From Siderastrea siderea (lineage: Eukaryota > Cnidaria > Anthozoa > Scleractinia > Rhizangiidae): a stretch of 64,000 nucleotides of DNA. The DNA is taken from contig OZ034971.1 in assembly GCA_964030785.1 (NCBI GenBank), forward strand, positions 15,079,679-15,143,678, read 5' to 3'. The notes beneath the pieces are model-generated. The model saw nothing but the letters and a program-made list of their open reading frames with translations, ran no database searches and was not told where the DNA came from. Below are positions 1-11,300 of the stretch, one piece after another. A program made the translations under genes and the position numbers. Positions within the stretch are counted from its first letter, which is position 1, and the number at the start of each line of letters is the position of its first letter.

Positions 1-1636
1 TCATCTTATCTTGCGACGACTTAGCAAAAAGTCCACCCTCACCGCATGACCAAGAGATTATGACGCATCGGCATCAAAATCTCCGACGTTGCCGTATTAA
101 ACTCTTATCTAAATCACAAAGCAATACTTCTCCTACATTATGGTATCGAGGGACGATCCTACTTTAAAGCCGGGTGTCAAAGCAGGTCTAAGTGGGCCGC
201 AGGTGTTGTTGATCAGCCCTAAGCCTTGTTGCATGAGAACGTTTCCACATTGAGGTTTATAGAGGGAGGGACGCATTCAAAAATTCATCAGCTAAGTGTC
301 TGATCAGGACAAACTTTTAAGAACCGGCCTGAAGGCCTAAATGGCAAGTTGTTCAGTCGATGGCCCTTATTTGTCGCTATTCTGTTGTTCAATTTTCATT
401 TATTTCAGTTAGGGAAAGCTTCCGTTGACGACGGTTGTTGCTCGAAGCCCATTAGTCAGTGAATGATTAAAACTCACGCCATTTAACGATACATTTGGAA
501 GTTGTTTCTTTAACCCTGTCTTTGCCAAAGCCATTTGAACTAGCTTTAACTTTTGAGCCTGTGGATAAGGTGTTATGTAACCATTCAAATGAAAGCGGAG
601 CGTACTTATTGTGCACTGTTTTATCATGGTTGCTATTGATTCAGCAGTGGCTTTTGACTTTGAATTGACTATCCTAAGCCTAAATAAAGGTGTCTATCGA
701 TGTTTTCCTCAAACAAAATAAATGTTTATTTTTGTTGTACTTTGGGGGAAGTGGGGGGGGGGGGGCAATTTCCGCTCAAGAAAGCAAAAAGTTTTTTTTC
801 AGCAGATTCAACTGCTAGAAAGCTGAAAACAGACTTTGTTGGCTACGATCCAAAGCGTATCACTGCCGAATTGTCTCAATCAGCATGAGAAAAATTGTTA
901 CTGATATTTCAAAAAGACATTAAATGCGCTTGGATTACTTTTTCGGAATTTAATCACTGCATTTTTCAAAGTACAGTATTTCACACAGTGCCAGATTTCA
1001 AATAACTGTTTAAATGGCAGTACGTCTATTAAATGCGTGCATATGTACACGTTCGCATCTTAAGAACGAATCATCAGCTTATAAAGTGTAATTGCTGGTT
1101 TTGGTAGTGAGACAAATTTAACCCCCCCCCCCCCCCCCACCCCACCCCAATAATAATAATAAAAATTTCGCGGGAAATTTTGGGAGCGAATCGTGGACTG
1201 AGTGAACTACGCAAAGTAAATTAAAACTAAACTCAGTCAACTCACGCCCTACGGTAATAATTGTTTGAAACAGGTGAAAATTAATTAGTTTGGGATGTGT
1301 TTCCGGACAGAAACAACAGTGGTCAACAAGTGGTTTTACGCAGATAATTCACATTTTTGTCGGTTCAAGCTCCAGCTGAAAACAAGCTCATTTCGGATTT
1401 AGGCACGTTTGTTTCAAATTAGGAATATGGAGATTATGTAACACTTGATACTAATTATTCTGGAGGAATTTTTCAATTTTCTGTTATGGTGTTTCAGACA
1501 GACAGAATACGAACCCAGGGAGAAACAAGTTATGTCATATACGACTTGCTTCGTTTTGTTTTCACACCTAAAAGGTGTCTCTTGTTGTTTATGTTGTTGC
1601 TGCTGTTGCGAAGGCTTATTCGAGCCCGACTACCCA
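1..1636. other. Intergenic, no gene recognised
   Basis: No open frame here resembles a protein family I know. Visible low-complexity features are a G run at 753-765 and a C run at 1122-1138 followed by an AAT-type triplet repeat. The right boundary is the 3' end of the minus-strand LINE. Confidence 0.6.
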
Positions 1637-1830
1637 ACACAACAACAACAAGCTTTATTTGCATGACTACATAGAAATTTGGTAGTATTGCAAAAGCTAC
1701 TTAAATTTAATTACATATTATTTCATTAACTAAGATAATTAGTAAAGTAGAAAATAACATAACATAACAAAGAAGAAAAAAAATATATTATATATAATAT
1801 ATGAAACAGTTACTAACAATAATTGTTCAT

Positions 1831-3990
1831 TTAACTGTTCGAAGTGGTGATCATTGTAACGAGATTGTCTCTCAATTCAAAGCATGCCGAGATAAATGAG
1901 ATTAGCTTAATGTTTACAAAGTAGTCAGTGGAATTCATAAGATGTGATAATAGAGTTTCGCGTGGTAGTAGTCGTAGTAATGGAAGTTTGGATTCTATTT
2001 TAGAAAAGAATATGCCGCGTACCTGAGAATAAGCTGGGCAATCTGACAAAAAATGAGTTTCATCTTCAATTTTGTTGCAAGTGCAGAAGTTGCATATTCT
2101 TTCATTACGAGGTATATTGTCGTATCTACCTGTTTCGATCCTAAGTTTGTGACAGCTTATTCTCAGTTTTACTAATGTTTTCCTTAAAGGGTTCTTCCTT
2201 GTTAAATCTAAGTAGGTAGAAGGGCTATAATTATTTTTAATAGTGTTATAAAAACTAAGTTTTTGCGAGTTTTGTAGGGTCTGATTCCAATGTGAAATAT
2301 ACTTCTGTTTCATGATATTAATATACTGTTTAATTTTACAATCATTTAATGAACTATAGTTAAAGTGATTAAAATTATAGTATTCATTTATTTTCATGAC
2401 ACTAGAGTAGAAACTATTTTTTCCGTTATCATAAAGATGAATCGATATTTTTAAGGCTTGTCTGACTATAGAGTTTTCATCCTTTTGGTGTAAGTAATTT
2501 AGATAACTTAGTATCTTCTTATTTATATCAATGATCAGAGGGAATTTACCAAGTTCGGCTCTGCATGCAATATTGGATGCCTTGTTATGTACTTCTAAGT
2601 ATCGTTTACAAAACTGCAAGTGAGTTTTCTCAATTGGGGAAAGGTCCCACGACTTAAAGTCTGATTTCACAAAGGCACCCCAAACTTCACTGTTGTAGGT
2701 TAAGATTGGTAAGATTTTTGAGTCGAAAATTTTGCATGCTAATGAAGGTTTAAGTTTATTGAAATCTGTGTGCCGTCTTAGACTAAAGAAAGCATGAAGA
2801 GCTTTTTGTCGTAGATGTTCAAGTGAGAGTGTAAAATTTCCTGAAGAAGAGATGCGAGTCCCTAAATAGGTATAGTCTTGAACAATGTCTATTTTTTCAC
2901 TGCCCACATGAAAAGCATAATCAGATCGTTTTTCACGTCGTTGAAAAATCATTATTTTTGTTTTCTTAGGGTTTATGCTTAGCATCCAGGAGTTGCAATA
3001 TGAAGATAACTTGTTAAGACAATTTTGTAATCCTAGTTTTGATCGTGATAAAATAATTAAGTCGTCTGCATAAAAAAGGGAGTTGAGTTTGGTGCCATTT
3101 GGCAGTATAAACGGATCAGATAGAACATTGTTAAAAGAAAAAGCTAAATCGTTAACGTATAGGTTAAAGAGCAAAGGACTTAAAATACAGCCTTGGCGTA
3201 CACCTCTTGCATACCGAAAAGGACGCGTTCTGGTATTTCCAATTTTTATAGAGGAGGTAGAGTTCGAGTATAAACTTTTAATTAAATTATAGAAATTTCC
3301 TCGGACATTTATTTGTAACAGTTTGTATAAAAGTCCATCGTGCCATACCGAATCAAATGCTTTTCTAAAGTCGACAAAACATGCATATACTTTCGTTTGA
3401 TGACAATTGACATACTTATCTATTATTGTTCTTAGTGTAAAAACGTGATCCGCTGTTCGGTTATTTGCTAAAAACCCAATTTGAGATTTATGAAGTATTT
3501 CAAGGGACTGGACGTGTTCAAGAAGTCTTTGGTTGAGAATTGAGCAAAATAATTTTCCGAGACAGCTAGAAACACAGATTCCACGATAGTTTGAGGGATC
3601 ACTTTTAGTCCCACTTTTAAAAATTGGTGTGATAAGGCCATTACACCATGTTTGAGGCATAGTACCCGATCTTAGAACCGTATTAAATAATTTCAGATAA
3701 ACAGGCATTAACTGGTTTAAGCTGGATTTGATCATTTCATTTTTGAGTTTGTCTGAGAAAGGAGATTTGTTATTTTTAAGTTTTTTAGCCGCTGTGTATA
3801 TTTCTAGCTCAGTTATCAGGCCGTTCAAAGAATTCGATTGAGCTGGCGCATTTTCTAGAGTTCGCAACTCAGAAATGATCGCTTCCTGATGTGAATTCAA
3901 GGGTTCATTAGAGTGCAGCGTTTGGAAATGAGACATCCAGTTTTCTTCGGAAACTGGTGGGAGGATATTTTCCTTGACAGAATCATCCAT
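1831..3990 (-). CDS. LINE ORF2, C-terminal half: reverse transcriptase and Cys/His C-terminus
   Basis: This 719-residue frame is the RT part of ORF2. RT blocks are in order: ITPIFKSGTKSDPSNYRGI, FVDFRKAFDSV (first Asp), GVRQGCILSPLLFNLYVND, and LFYADDLIILS with the catalytic YADD. A C-terminal Cys/His cluster of the zf-RVT kind follows (CNFCTCNK...HFLSDCPAY). The ATG at 3990 is probably not a natural start: the open frame extends upstream to the frameshift at 4076-4080 and joins the endonuclease half. No internal stop is present. Clade assignment needs an RT phylogeny. Confidence 0.88.
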   Translation of the reverse strand: MDDSVKENILPPVSEENWMSHFQTLHSNEPLNSHQEAIISELRTLENAPAQSNSLNGLITELEIYTAAKKLKNNKSPFSDKLKNEMIKSSLNQLMPVYLKLFNTVLRSGTMPQTWCNGLITPIFKSGTKSDPSNYRGICVSSCLGKLFCSILNQRLLEHVQSLEILHKSQIGFLANNRTADHVFTLRTIIDKYVNCHQTKVYACFVDFRKAFDSVWHDGLLYKLLQINVRGNFYNLIKSLYSNSTSSIKIGNTRTRPFRYARGVRQGCILSPLLFNLYVNDLAFSFNNVLSDPFILPNGTKLNSLFYADDLIILSRSKLGLQNCLNKLSSYCNSWMLSINPKKTKIMIFQRREKRSDYAFHVGSEKIDIVQDYTYLGTRISSSGNFTLSLEHLRQKALHAFFSLRRHTDFNKLKPSLACKIFDSKILPILTYNSEVWGAFVKSDFKSWDLSPIEKTHLQFCKRYLEVHNKASNIACRAELGKFPLIIDINKKILSYLNYLHQKDENSIVRQALKISIHLYDNGKNSFYSSVMKINEYYNFNHFNYSSLNDCKIKQYINIMKQKYISHWNQTLQNSQKLSFYNTIKNNYSPSTYLDLTRKNPLRKTLVKLRISCHKLRIETGRYDNIPRNERICNFCTCNKIEDETHFLSDCPAYSQVRGIFFSKIESKLPLLRLLPRETLLSHLMNSTDYFVNIKLISFISACFELRDNLVTMITTSNS

Positions 3991-4042
3991 TGACTTTAAA
4001 CAGTTCCAAAAGTTGCGACTGTTCGGATCATCGACGGCAGTT

Positions 4043-5335
4043 TCAAGTTTTGTGAGCTGAGTATGATAGTATTGATTTTTCTTCTGTCAAAAGGCTTTTG
4101 TACTGTTTTAAAACGAAATGATATTCCTCCCTGAGAGTAGTATTAAGAGGATCTCTATGTTTAAGATTCGCAATTTTCCTTAATTCATGTCTTTTAAGAC
4201 GACATTCTTTATCAAACCATTTTTTGTTAGATATTTTGATGTGTCGTTTTCTAATTATCTTAATTTTTAAACAACGTTTAGCGGCGGTAGTAAGGATATT
4301 TTCTATTTCATCTAGTGTGGTGTTAATATCCTTGTCTGGCCTTTCATCGATAAGGAAATCGTGTCTTAGTTTTTGTAGGTCATTTGACTGTAGCGCTGCT
4401 CGAAATTTTTGCGATGAGTCGTTTTCCCAAATAAATTGTTTCGGCAAACGTGTTAACGTATCGTTTATATTTGTTGCAGCTGAGTGAGTATTAACCGTAT
4501 TGATATTAAGCCATGTCATAATTGGACTGTGATCTGATAGACTGGACGGTTCTTTAACAATGAAATTTGATATATGTCGATACAAATCCTGATCACATAT
4601 AGCGTAATCAATAACACTTATTCCTGAGTTGCCGTGAAATGTGGGTCTTCCCAGTGAATCGCCACTAATTCTTCCATTCAAGATTCGTAGATCTGCACTC
4701 CTACATATTTCTAAAAGTCGTTTGCCATGGTTATTTAATTCGTTGTCGAAACTGTTCCGTTGAGGGGCACATAACGAGGAGTTAGATTGATCATTTGTTA
4801 TTATCGTGTTTCCCTCCTGACACACAATGTCAGAATATTTGCCAGTTCTAGAATTGAAATCTCCTAAAATTAATACTGATCCAAGAGAGGAGAATTTTTC
4901 AATATCATTTTCAAACTCATCGAACATATCAGAACAAAAATAATTTGAGTTGTGTGGTGGGATATAGACACCACACACATAGATATCTTTTGCGGTGTTC
5001 GTATATTCTCTTGCAATTTTAAACCATAAGAAATTTGGTGATTCTTTTTGTATTGAAATCCAATCATTAAGCTTCGACCTATAGAGTAATGCTAAGCCAC
5101 CCGAGTTGCGACCACATTTTCCGGTTTTTACGGCACCTGTAGTCACCATCGTGAAGCCATCAACATCGACAGTTATCCTTTTCCATGTCTCGGAGAGTAT
5201 TATAAAATCAAAACTATTAATCATGCGTAAAAAATCAGTATTACGTAATTTGTCACCTAATGATTTTGAAGAGACGCCATTAATGTTCCATGCAAAAAAG
5301 GATAGTTTGTCGTGGAGATTTGAGCAGCCAGGCAT
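4043..5335 (-). CDS. LINE ORF2, N-terminal half: APE-like endonuclease
   Basis: The 430-residue frame has the exonuclease-endonuclease-phosphatase fold motifs: SFFAWNINGV near the start, ILSETWK, GVYIPPHNSNYF, LILGDFNSRTG and LSDHSPIMTW near residue 260. These supply the acidic and His residues of the metal-dependent nicking site. It would cut target DNA to prime reverse transcription. The frame runs past the nuclease domain and stops just after a T5 run (plus-strand 4076-4080). Removing one base there puts the sequence in frame with the downstream RT part, so the two were one ORF2. Whether the extra base is real or a homopolymer error cannot be told here. Confidence 0.85.
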   Translation of the reverse strand: MPGCSNLHDKLSFFAWNINGVSSKSLGDKLRNTDFLRMINSFDFIILSETWKRITVDVDGFTMVTTGAVKTGKCGRNSGGLALLYRSKLNDWISIQKESPNFLWFKIAREYTNTAKDIYVCGVYIPPHNSNYFCSDMFDEFENDIEKFSSLGSVLILGDFNSRTGKYSDIVCQEGNTIITNDQSNSSLCAPQRNSFDNELNNHGKRLLEICRSADLRILNGRISGDSLGRPTFHGNSGISVIDYAICDQDLYRHISNFIVKEPSSLSDHSPIMTWLNINTVNTHSAATNINDTLTRLPKQFIWENDSSQKFRAALQSNDLQKLRHDFLIDERPDKDINTTLDEIENILTTAAKRCLKIKIIRKRHIKISNKKWFDKECRLKRHELRKIANLKHRDPLNTTLREEYHFVLKQYKSLLTEEKSILSYSAHKT

Positions 5336-5445
5336 ATCGGTGTCAAAAAAACAACAACAAATTCACTCGATATCCTAGTAAATAAGCCAGCTACATAACT
5401 AATAAAAAGAGGAAGATTATTAGAATATACTCATAAAATATGGCA

Positions 5446-7794
5446 TTAAAGTAAAGTTTTAATTAATCTAAAGAATGATACCAGTTCTTTAGGTATTTCA
5501 GCTCCAGCTTGAGGGTCAGTAGAACAGTTAGGTTTTGCCTGTTCCGTCAAGGTTAAATGTGGAGGAGTTTGCATCTGTTGGAAGTGCGGTTGGTTTTGCT
5601 GCTGCTGTTGGGTTTGCGGGGTGCGGTGGGCTCTATCGGTTCTGTCTTGACCATTTTTAACAGCATTACTGTAGGAGGGATAACTCTCGAAGGGACGTAT
5701 ATTGGATGAATGAAGCGGTGGTGGTCGCTGTTGTGTTCCCTGCAATGGATGTTGTTCTAGTGGCGGTGTGTAGCGTGAGCGCAAGAAAGGATCGCGAGGC
5801 GAAGAGCGGGAAAATTGATTCGGGGAGGAGCGTGCTTGCTTAGGTCGGCCACGGATCGCTGCCACTAGATCTGCTGCAAACATACCAATGTGTCGCTTTT
5901 TCAGGTGTTTGTTGTCATAGAGAATGTCTAAACCTTTGGAGAAGATATCGTCGTGTCTCACTAGGTGGACATTGGGCAATGTCGAGCAGCTGTCAATAAG
6001 TTTCATGTTTATGTTTGACACAGTGTTCAAGGGGATATCGGCTCGCGGCAGGAGAGTTGAAAAGATGATCTTGCTCTTTGGGAACATTGTCGATGCTTGA
6101 GTGATAAAAACTGAGATATTAGAGACAAATTCATCTGCAGGTGTTGTCGGCGTAAGATCGTTTGTTCCAGTGTGTATAACAATAAGCTGCGGGTGTTCTG
6201 TTGTTTTAGCAATTTCCTCTTGTAGAGTGTTAAGTGCATGTTCAATTTTGGGGCATCGAAAGTAGAAAAATTTCTGCCCTGGGGGAAAAAGCCTTCGTTT
6301 GTCAAGAAACTTTCCGGCGTTTGAATCTCCAAGAAAAAACGCTTTGTTAACGACGGCAGGAGTGAGGGGTTCCTGGAGTGAATTGGCATGATTGTCGGCT
6401 ATATTGCGTTGTGGAGCATTAATAGGGTTAGGGTCCAGATCAGTTTTTTGTTGCGCGTTGAGTGAGGCGTGAGATTCATCGTCGACTTGGAGGGGCAAAA
6501 ATCTGTTTGTTAAGATGACATGCGGTGGATTGGTCAGTGGTTCTGTGGTCTGGGGAGTGGGATCTTCAAGGTTGTTTTCTGAATCGATTGGCGTGAGGAT
6601 TGGTGGAGGATGTGTTTCCGTCTGTTGGAGGGCTGGAGCTGCGGTTTGTCTATCACCAGTGGAGTGTTGCCAGAGAGCTTTCATTTGATCTTTCAGAAAA
6701 TCTATTTCCGATGAAAGTTTTCCTTGCGACTCATGCAGTGATTGATTAATTTTTGCCATTTGTGCTTGCTTTTTAAGAAGCGATTGATTTTCGTCTTGCA
6801 AAGCTTTTATAATCTGTGATTGTTGAGATATTGCGTCTTGGAGTGATTTAATTTGAGATAAGAAATCAGAAGAGTGATCATCAGATGATTGTTGTTGTAA
6901 TTTGATCATGCGATCATGCTGAACTATTTTGTCCTTTAGTTGTTCAATATTCCCGGAACTAACGATTTGAAATTGGGAAAAGTCAGCTTCCAATTGCCCA
7001 AGTGTTGCTCTCATCGTTGTAATTGATTTCAGGCGGGTCGGTGATACGACGAGCGTTTCTGGATCGTGTGTTGAGACTGTTTGTGCATTCGTGGCCGTCG
7101 TTAGAGTGGCTAGTTTATTTTCTCCTTTGTTTGATGAGGGGATATCGTCATCTCCAACAAATTGAACAAAATTGGTGAAGAAGTTTGGGAATGAATCACC
7201 GAATAGGGATAGATCCTCAAATGCAGAAGAAGTGAGAGGCTGGTTTAGAGGTTGACGGTCAGGATGGTCGTTAAGTGTGTTTACGATATTCAGGAGCACG
7301 GGGAATTCGTAGATGCTCCATTCTTCGAATTTATTTCCTTGTACTTGGATTCTCCCGGTTGTGACAAAGACTGTGATCGCGATTAATTGCTCTTCAGTAG
7401 TAGATGAATCTGCGAGTAAATGAATGATGATTTTGTCGCACTTCGAGGCTGAACTAGGGCTGTCTTGTTCTTCCCATACGACCTTATAATCTGTTGTATT
7501 TCCGGTGATCTCATAATAGCGATATAGAAACGCCGTAACCCAGAGCAGAAGGCGATCTTCTGAGGTTGAAAACGCCAGACATTTCGCCGAAGGCCTATAT
7601 ATTCCAAGGTCAATGGCTTCAAAGGGGGCATTCTTCGATTTCCCAGTGGATTGGTTGAATTTGTCCACAAGATATCTGTTAAGGTCCTTGCTTGGTTTCG
7701 TAATTCGCACACAAGGTGATTTGGTTTCGCTTTTTCCACTTGCCACCACTGTTGTTTCGTCCTCAGTGTCGTGGCTTTCTTTTCCTTGTTCCAT
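5446..7794 (-). CDS. LINE ORF1 protein: coiled coil plus SGNH/GDSL-type esterase domain
   Basis: The 782-residue frame is open. A coiled coil rich in Gln and Lys lies at about residues 278-375. An SGNH-hydrolase-like domain lies at about 480-640: FFLGDSNAGK matches block I with the Ser, HTGTNDLTP matches the GxND block, and RRHIG about 640 sits where a catalytic His would be. The last 140 residues are rich in Gln, Pro, Arg and Ser, as in nucleic-acid-binding tails. Esterase-bearing ORF1 proteins are known in CR1-like LINEs, where ORF1p coats the element RNA; the esterase's role is not settled. The ATG at 7794-7792 is the first in frame. The stop lies about 110 bases before the ORF2 start. Confidence 0.8.
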   Translation of the reverse strand: MEQGKESHDTEDETTVVASGKSETKSPCVRITKPSKDLNRYLVDKFNQSTGKSKNAPFEAIDLGIYRPSAKCLAFSTSEDRLLLWVTAFLYRYYEITGNTTDYKVVWEEQDSPSSASKCDKIIIHLLADSSTTEEQLIAITVFVTTGRIQVQGNKFEEWSIYEFPVLLNIVNTLNDHPDRQPLNQPLTSSAFEDLSLFGDSFPNFFTNFVQFVGDDDIPSSNKGENKLATLTTATNAQTVSTHDPETLVVSPTRLKSITTMRATLGQLEADFSQFQIVSSGNIEQLKDKIVQHDRMIKLQQQSSDDHSSDFLSQIKSLQDAISQQSQIIKALQDENQSLLKKQAQMAKINQSLHESQGKLSSEIDFLKDQMKALWQHSTGDRQTAAPALQQTETHPPPILTPIDSENNLEDPTPQTTEPLTNPPHVILTNRFLPLQVDDESHASLNAQQKTDLDPNPINAPQRNIADNHANSLQEPLTPAVVNKAFFLGDSNAGKFLDKRRLFPPGQKFFYFRCPKIEHALNTLQEEIAKTTEHPQLIVIHTGTNDLTPTTPADEFVSNISVFITQASTMFPKSKIIFSTLLPRADIPLNTVSNINMKLIDSCSTLPNVHLVRHDDIFSKGLDILYDNKHLKKRHIGMFAADLVAAIRGRPKQARSSPNQFSRSSPRDPFLRSRYTPPLEQHPLQGTQQRPPPLHSSNIRPFESYPSYSNAVKNGQDRTDRAHRTPQTQQQQQNQPHFQQMQTPPHLTLTEQAKPNCSTDPQAGAEIPKELVSFFRLIKTLL

Positions 7795-8392
7795 TAGTTA
7801 AACAAATTGCGTTAACTCATTTACCAGGACATCAGTAAAAAGCAAAAAGCATTATTTTTTGCCTTTCATTACGAGAACAAGTGCGTCCTCGATACCTGAT
7901 GCCTGATCACACATACTCCTGTCAGTTTGTAAAACAATTATGGGAAAAACATTTTGTGCCCTTTGTAATCAAATAGCGAGAAGGTCAAAAAAGAGGATCG
8001 CTTGTATTATTGATATTGTAACCACAAGTTTTCGATGAGTTCAAATCATTCAAACACAAGTCGCGAAAGGATCTCAAGTTTTTTCATCTGCCGTAGGACC
8101 ACAACTGAGGTTTTTCAACCAAATAATTAATTCGAGATTTGCAGTAAAAATAGATTTTAAATTTTCTTCGTGGAAATTTCCAAGCAAAGCAGGGTAACTC
8201 TGCGCAATGCCTTACTAGCTAATTCAGTTTTTATTTCTTTTTTTACGTATGAGCAGCTAATAACATAGAATTTGTAGGCGTATTTACACTGCGACATTGA
8301 AGACTTCGACATGTTCAATTAAGTTTAATTTGTAGTTAAAATGTGCTTGAAATCTGTCCTTTCAGGGACGTGGTTCCAACTAACAGCATCTG
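7795..8392. other. LINE leader and 5' flank of the DDR-like gene
   Basis: The left part is probably the LINE 5' leader. A pyrimidine-rich acceptor ending in TTTCAG at 8360-8365 sits 27 bases before the start codon of the next gene. This suggests that a separate 5' UTR exon splices to position 8366. No upstream exon was identified. Confidence 0.4.
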
Positions 8393-11300
8393 ATGGATAA
8401 AACAATTTTCAAGCTCGTTTTGCTGCTGTTGAGTTTTTCAAGTATTTTGGCTGCTGGCTCCGGCGACCAATCAGGTATTTTTATTCGTTAAATTTTCTTC
8501 TTTCTGGCGGTACTTTGTCCTATGTTTTATTGATAATCAACGTTGTCTAATTTATGCTGCAAACGTTACGACTGGTCGCCCTTGGTTCCTAACAACTGAC
8601 GTAGAAAAACTGCTGGACGTGCCGATCCAGTTACCCACTTTCAAATGAATCGATACGGTGTAGCACCAGAACAAAATTCTAGCCAACATAAACTTTTTGA
8701 TGTGTAAACAAATAGCTTGCCCAGTATGGTTTCTTGTCGGCACGAAAGTTCTCTTGTACAATGTGAACATAGCCTCAGGGGGTAGAACCGATCAGAGAAA
8801 ATTATGCTAAACAATGAATAGCAAAACCCGGGACTTATAGTTTATGCTAACTGGAAACCTTTTTTGGCAGCCGAATGTGACTCTCCCCTGGCCATGTCGA
8901 TTCCAGACAGTGGATGGAGCGCTTCATCCACAGCGGATCGCAGCAAGTATGGTGCACATCTGGCGCGCCTCAGCAACACTGCTGACACTGCAGGATGGTG
9001 CTTTTCCTCCAGTAAAGAAACGAAAAGACCTTTCATCCAGGTCAGTCTCGTCCATCATCTGCCTACATTAAACTTGAGTGACTGACCTTTAACGAGTTGT
9101 TAAACGGTTTCTTGCATAAACAGGAGAAACTAATGTCATCTGCGCCCTCATCACTGCGCCTCGAGCTAATTTTTTTCTGAATTCCAACGCCCATGTCAAA
9201 GCTCTTAAAGCTAATGTCAATCCAGGAGAGCCCTCGATTTCTTGGCACCCTTTTTCTGTCAAGGAAGCGCGAATGAGAAGGAATCTGGGTCCGTAATTGA
9301 CATGAAAGAGGTAAGTTCCATTGTCTTCTTGCGAAGATGAAACCACGGTTCTTGGTCAGAAGTGTATATCTAGTTGTTGATCCAGGGTTGCCTTTCCATT
9401 TGAATTCCACAGGTCGACTTAGGACAGAACATGCGCGTTACCGCTATATCCACAGCTGGAGTACAGGTGAAGAACGAGTCGACTGGGAACTACAGTTCCA
9501 TGTATGTGTCGCAATATTTCCTGGCCTACAAACGAGAAGGAGACACAAAATGGAGGCATTACCATAGAAACGACGTGTCTGTCACGGTAAAATTCCAACA
9601 AATTCACATCTATTTCTTTTTTCTTTGATGCCATTAGTTCTTCCAAAACATTGTTCTACCCTGGGCAAGGGAAAGTAACTCTCCCTCCCCCGTACCCCCT
9701 CGCCCTACTACTATCAGATTACAAAGTCCATTTGAGAAGCAGAGAGACACAAAACCCCCTCCAAGTTAATGATGGCCAATTGACTCAAATTTGGGGTTTC
9801 TTCTACAAGAGACTACCAAATGCAAAACTGGTTGTTTGTCTCATATTGCATTTGCGAGATTCAAGTCCTAGTTGTCCCTCCTTTTGTTGTGTTCTCAGAC
9901 AATACACTCTTAGAGGGTTTTCTCCTCCCGTGTGTATAAATGGGTGCTGGAGGGGAAGGGAGGAGAGGGGGTTACGGTAACGTGCTTTCAATTTGCCTGC
10001 AATGAGAAAGATTAAATGTTGGCAACAGGTGGTCACACAGGTGTTTTGTTGCCACAGGTTATTAAGACCAACAGCTCTGATCTTCATAAGCACCACTTGC
10101 TGACTCCACGCATCGCTCGGTATGTGCGGCTGGTGATTGACGATGGGGTTGGAGACAAGTGGTGTCTGAAGATGGAAATACACGGCTGTCCTTGGACTAA
10201 GCATGGTAAGCAATCAGGCAGGAGAAATTCTAGTGATATTGAAGTTTGCGAAAATTAATTACGAGCCGTTAAATAACAGCGTCAGAAAAAAGGAAAACTC
10301 GAAATAAAACACTATAGTCAGCCTTTCTTTGTCTACTTGTAACTTCTAAATTTTGCTCTCTAGATCCAGCAGGATCCTGCATCTTTGCTTTGTCCGGTTG
10401 GCCCTTGCCGAATTTTACAAAGCGTTCAAATAAAATACTGCAGGAGTTGATTAGCCGGCGTCAAGGGGGTATGTGTGGATAGCGCGTTGAAGTTTAGACT
10501 CGAGGACCAGTGGTTGGTCTTTTCTCTCGAGTTGTGTCTTAACTCCACATTGTCTCTCCACTGTTTTGCTGGAGGGATGGAGATAACCTTACCATGGACT
10601 AGCCTCCATCAAGGGGAAGGCTGGGGAGGAGTAGTAATACTTCTGTTCATGTCATGCTGTGAATCCCTCAGAGAAGTGCCAGCTTGATGAGCCACTCGAC
10701 TTAGCCTTACCATTTATTCGTTGCATTATTTTTTCAGATGGCTTGGTATCGTATCGAATATCCCAAGGAAATCTCCGAGAGAACAGACTCGGTTGGTCTT
10801 CATTACGAGACAAAGGCTATGACGGGACAAGACTCGCCTACGGCTCGAAGGTCGGGGTGCTTTACAATGGACTTGGCCAGCTAACTGATGGGGTGACTGG
10901 CCGCGTGGCAGACTGGAACGATACTGGTAATCCAAACTGGATTGACTGGATTGGCTGGAAGGACACCGTGACCGCTGACCCAACTGTCACCTTTCAATTT
11001 TCTTCGCTTCGTCGATTTTCCAGGGTGCGATTCCATATCCTGAACTTGCCAGGTCAGCATGAGAAGATGCTGTTTAGTAAGGTGATTCTTTCTTTCTCCA
11101 AGGACGGCGAGTATTTTGCTTGGAAGACTATTTATCAACCCAGTATGGCCAAGAGGACGTCAATGTGCAACAAGGCATTCTGGATAGAGGTTAACCTCGA
11201 AGGACACCTCGGCAAAGACGTGACGTGCGATTTTCAGTACTATGGCTGGTGGGTGCTGATAAGTGAAGTTGAATTTGAATCAGGTAACTGCTTCCTTTTT

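Larger units (their letters stand above)
1637..7960 (-). mobile_element. Near-complete non-LTR retrotransposon (LINE, CR1/L2/Jockey-like group)
   Basis: Read on the minus strand, the order is 5' leader, ORF1, ORF2 endonuclease part, ORF2 reverse-transcriptase part, short 3' UTR. The 3' end carries an AATAAA signal (plus-strand 1654-1659), then a short GTT-type repeat (1639-1650) instead of a poly-A tail, a common 3' end for CR1/L2-like elements. ORF1 is intact and ORF2 is interrupted only by one frameshift near 4076-4080, so this is a young copy. I could not fix the 5' end; about 7.8-7.96 kb is a guess. No target-site duplication was identified. The clade call is inference from the ORF1 esterase, APE endonuclease and zinc-ribbon-like C-terminus. 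Confidence 0.85.
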
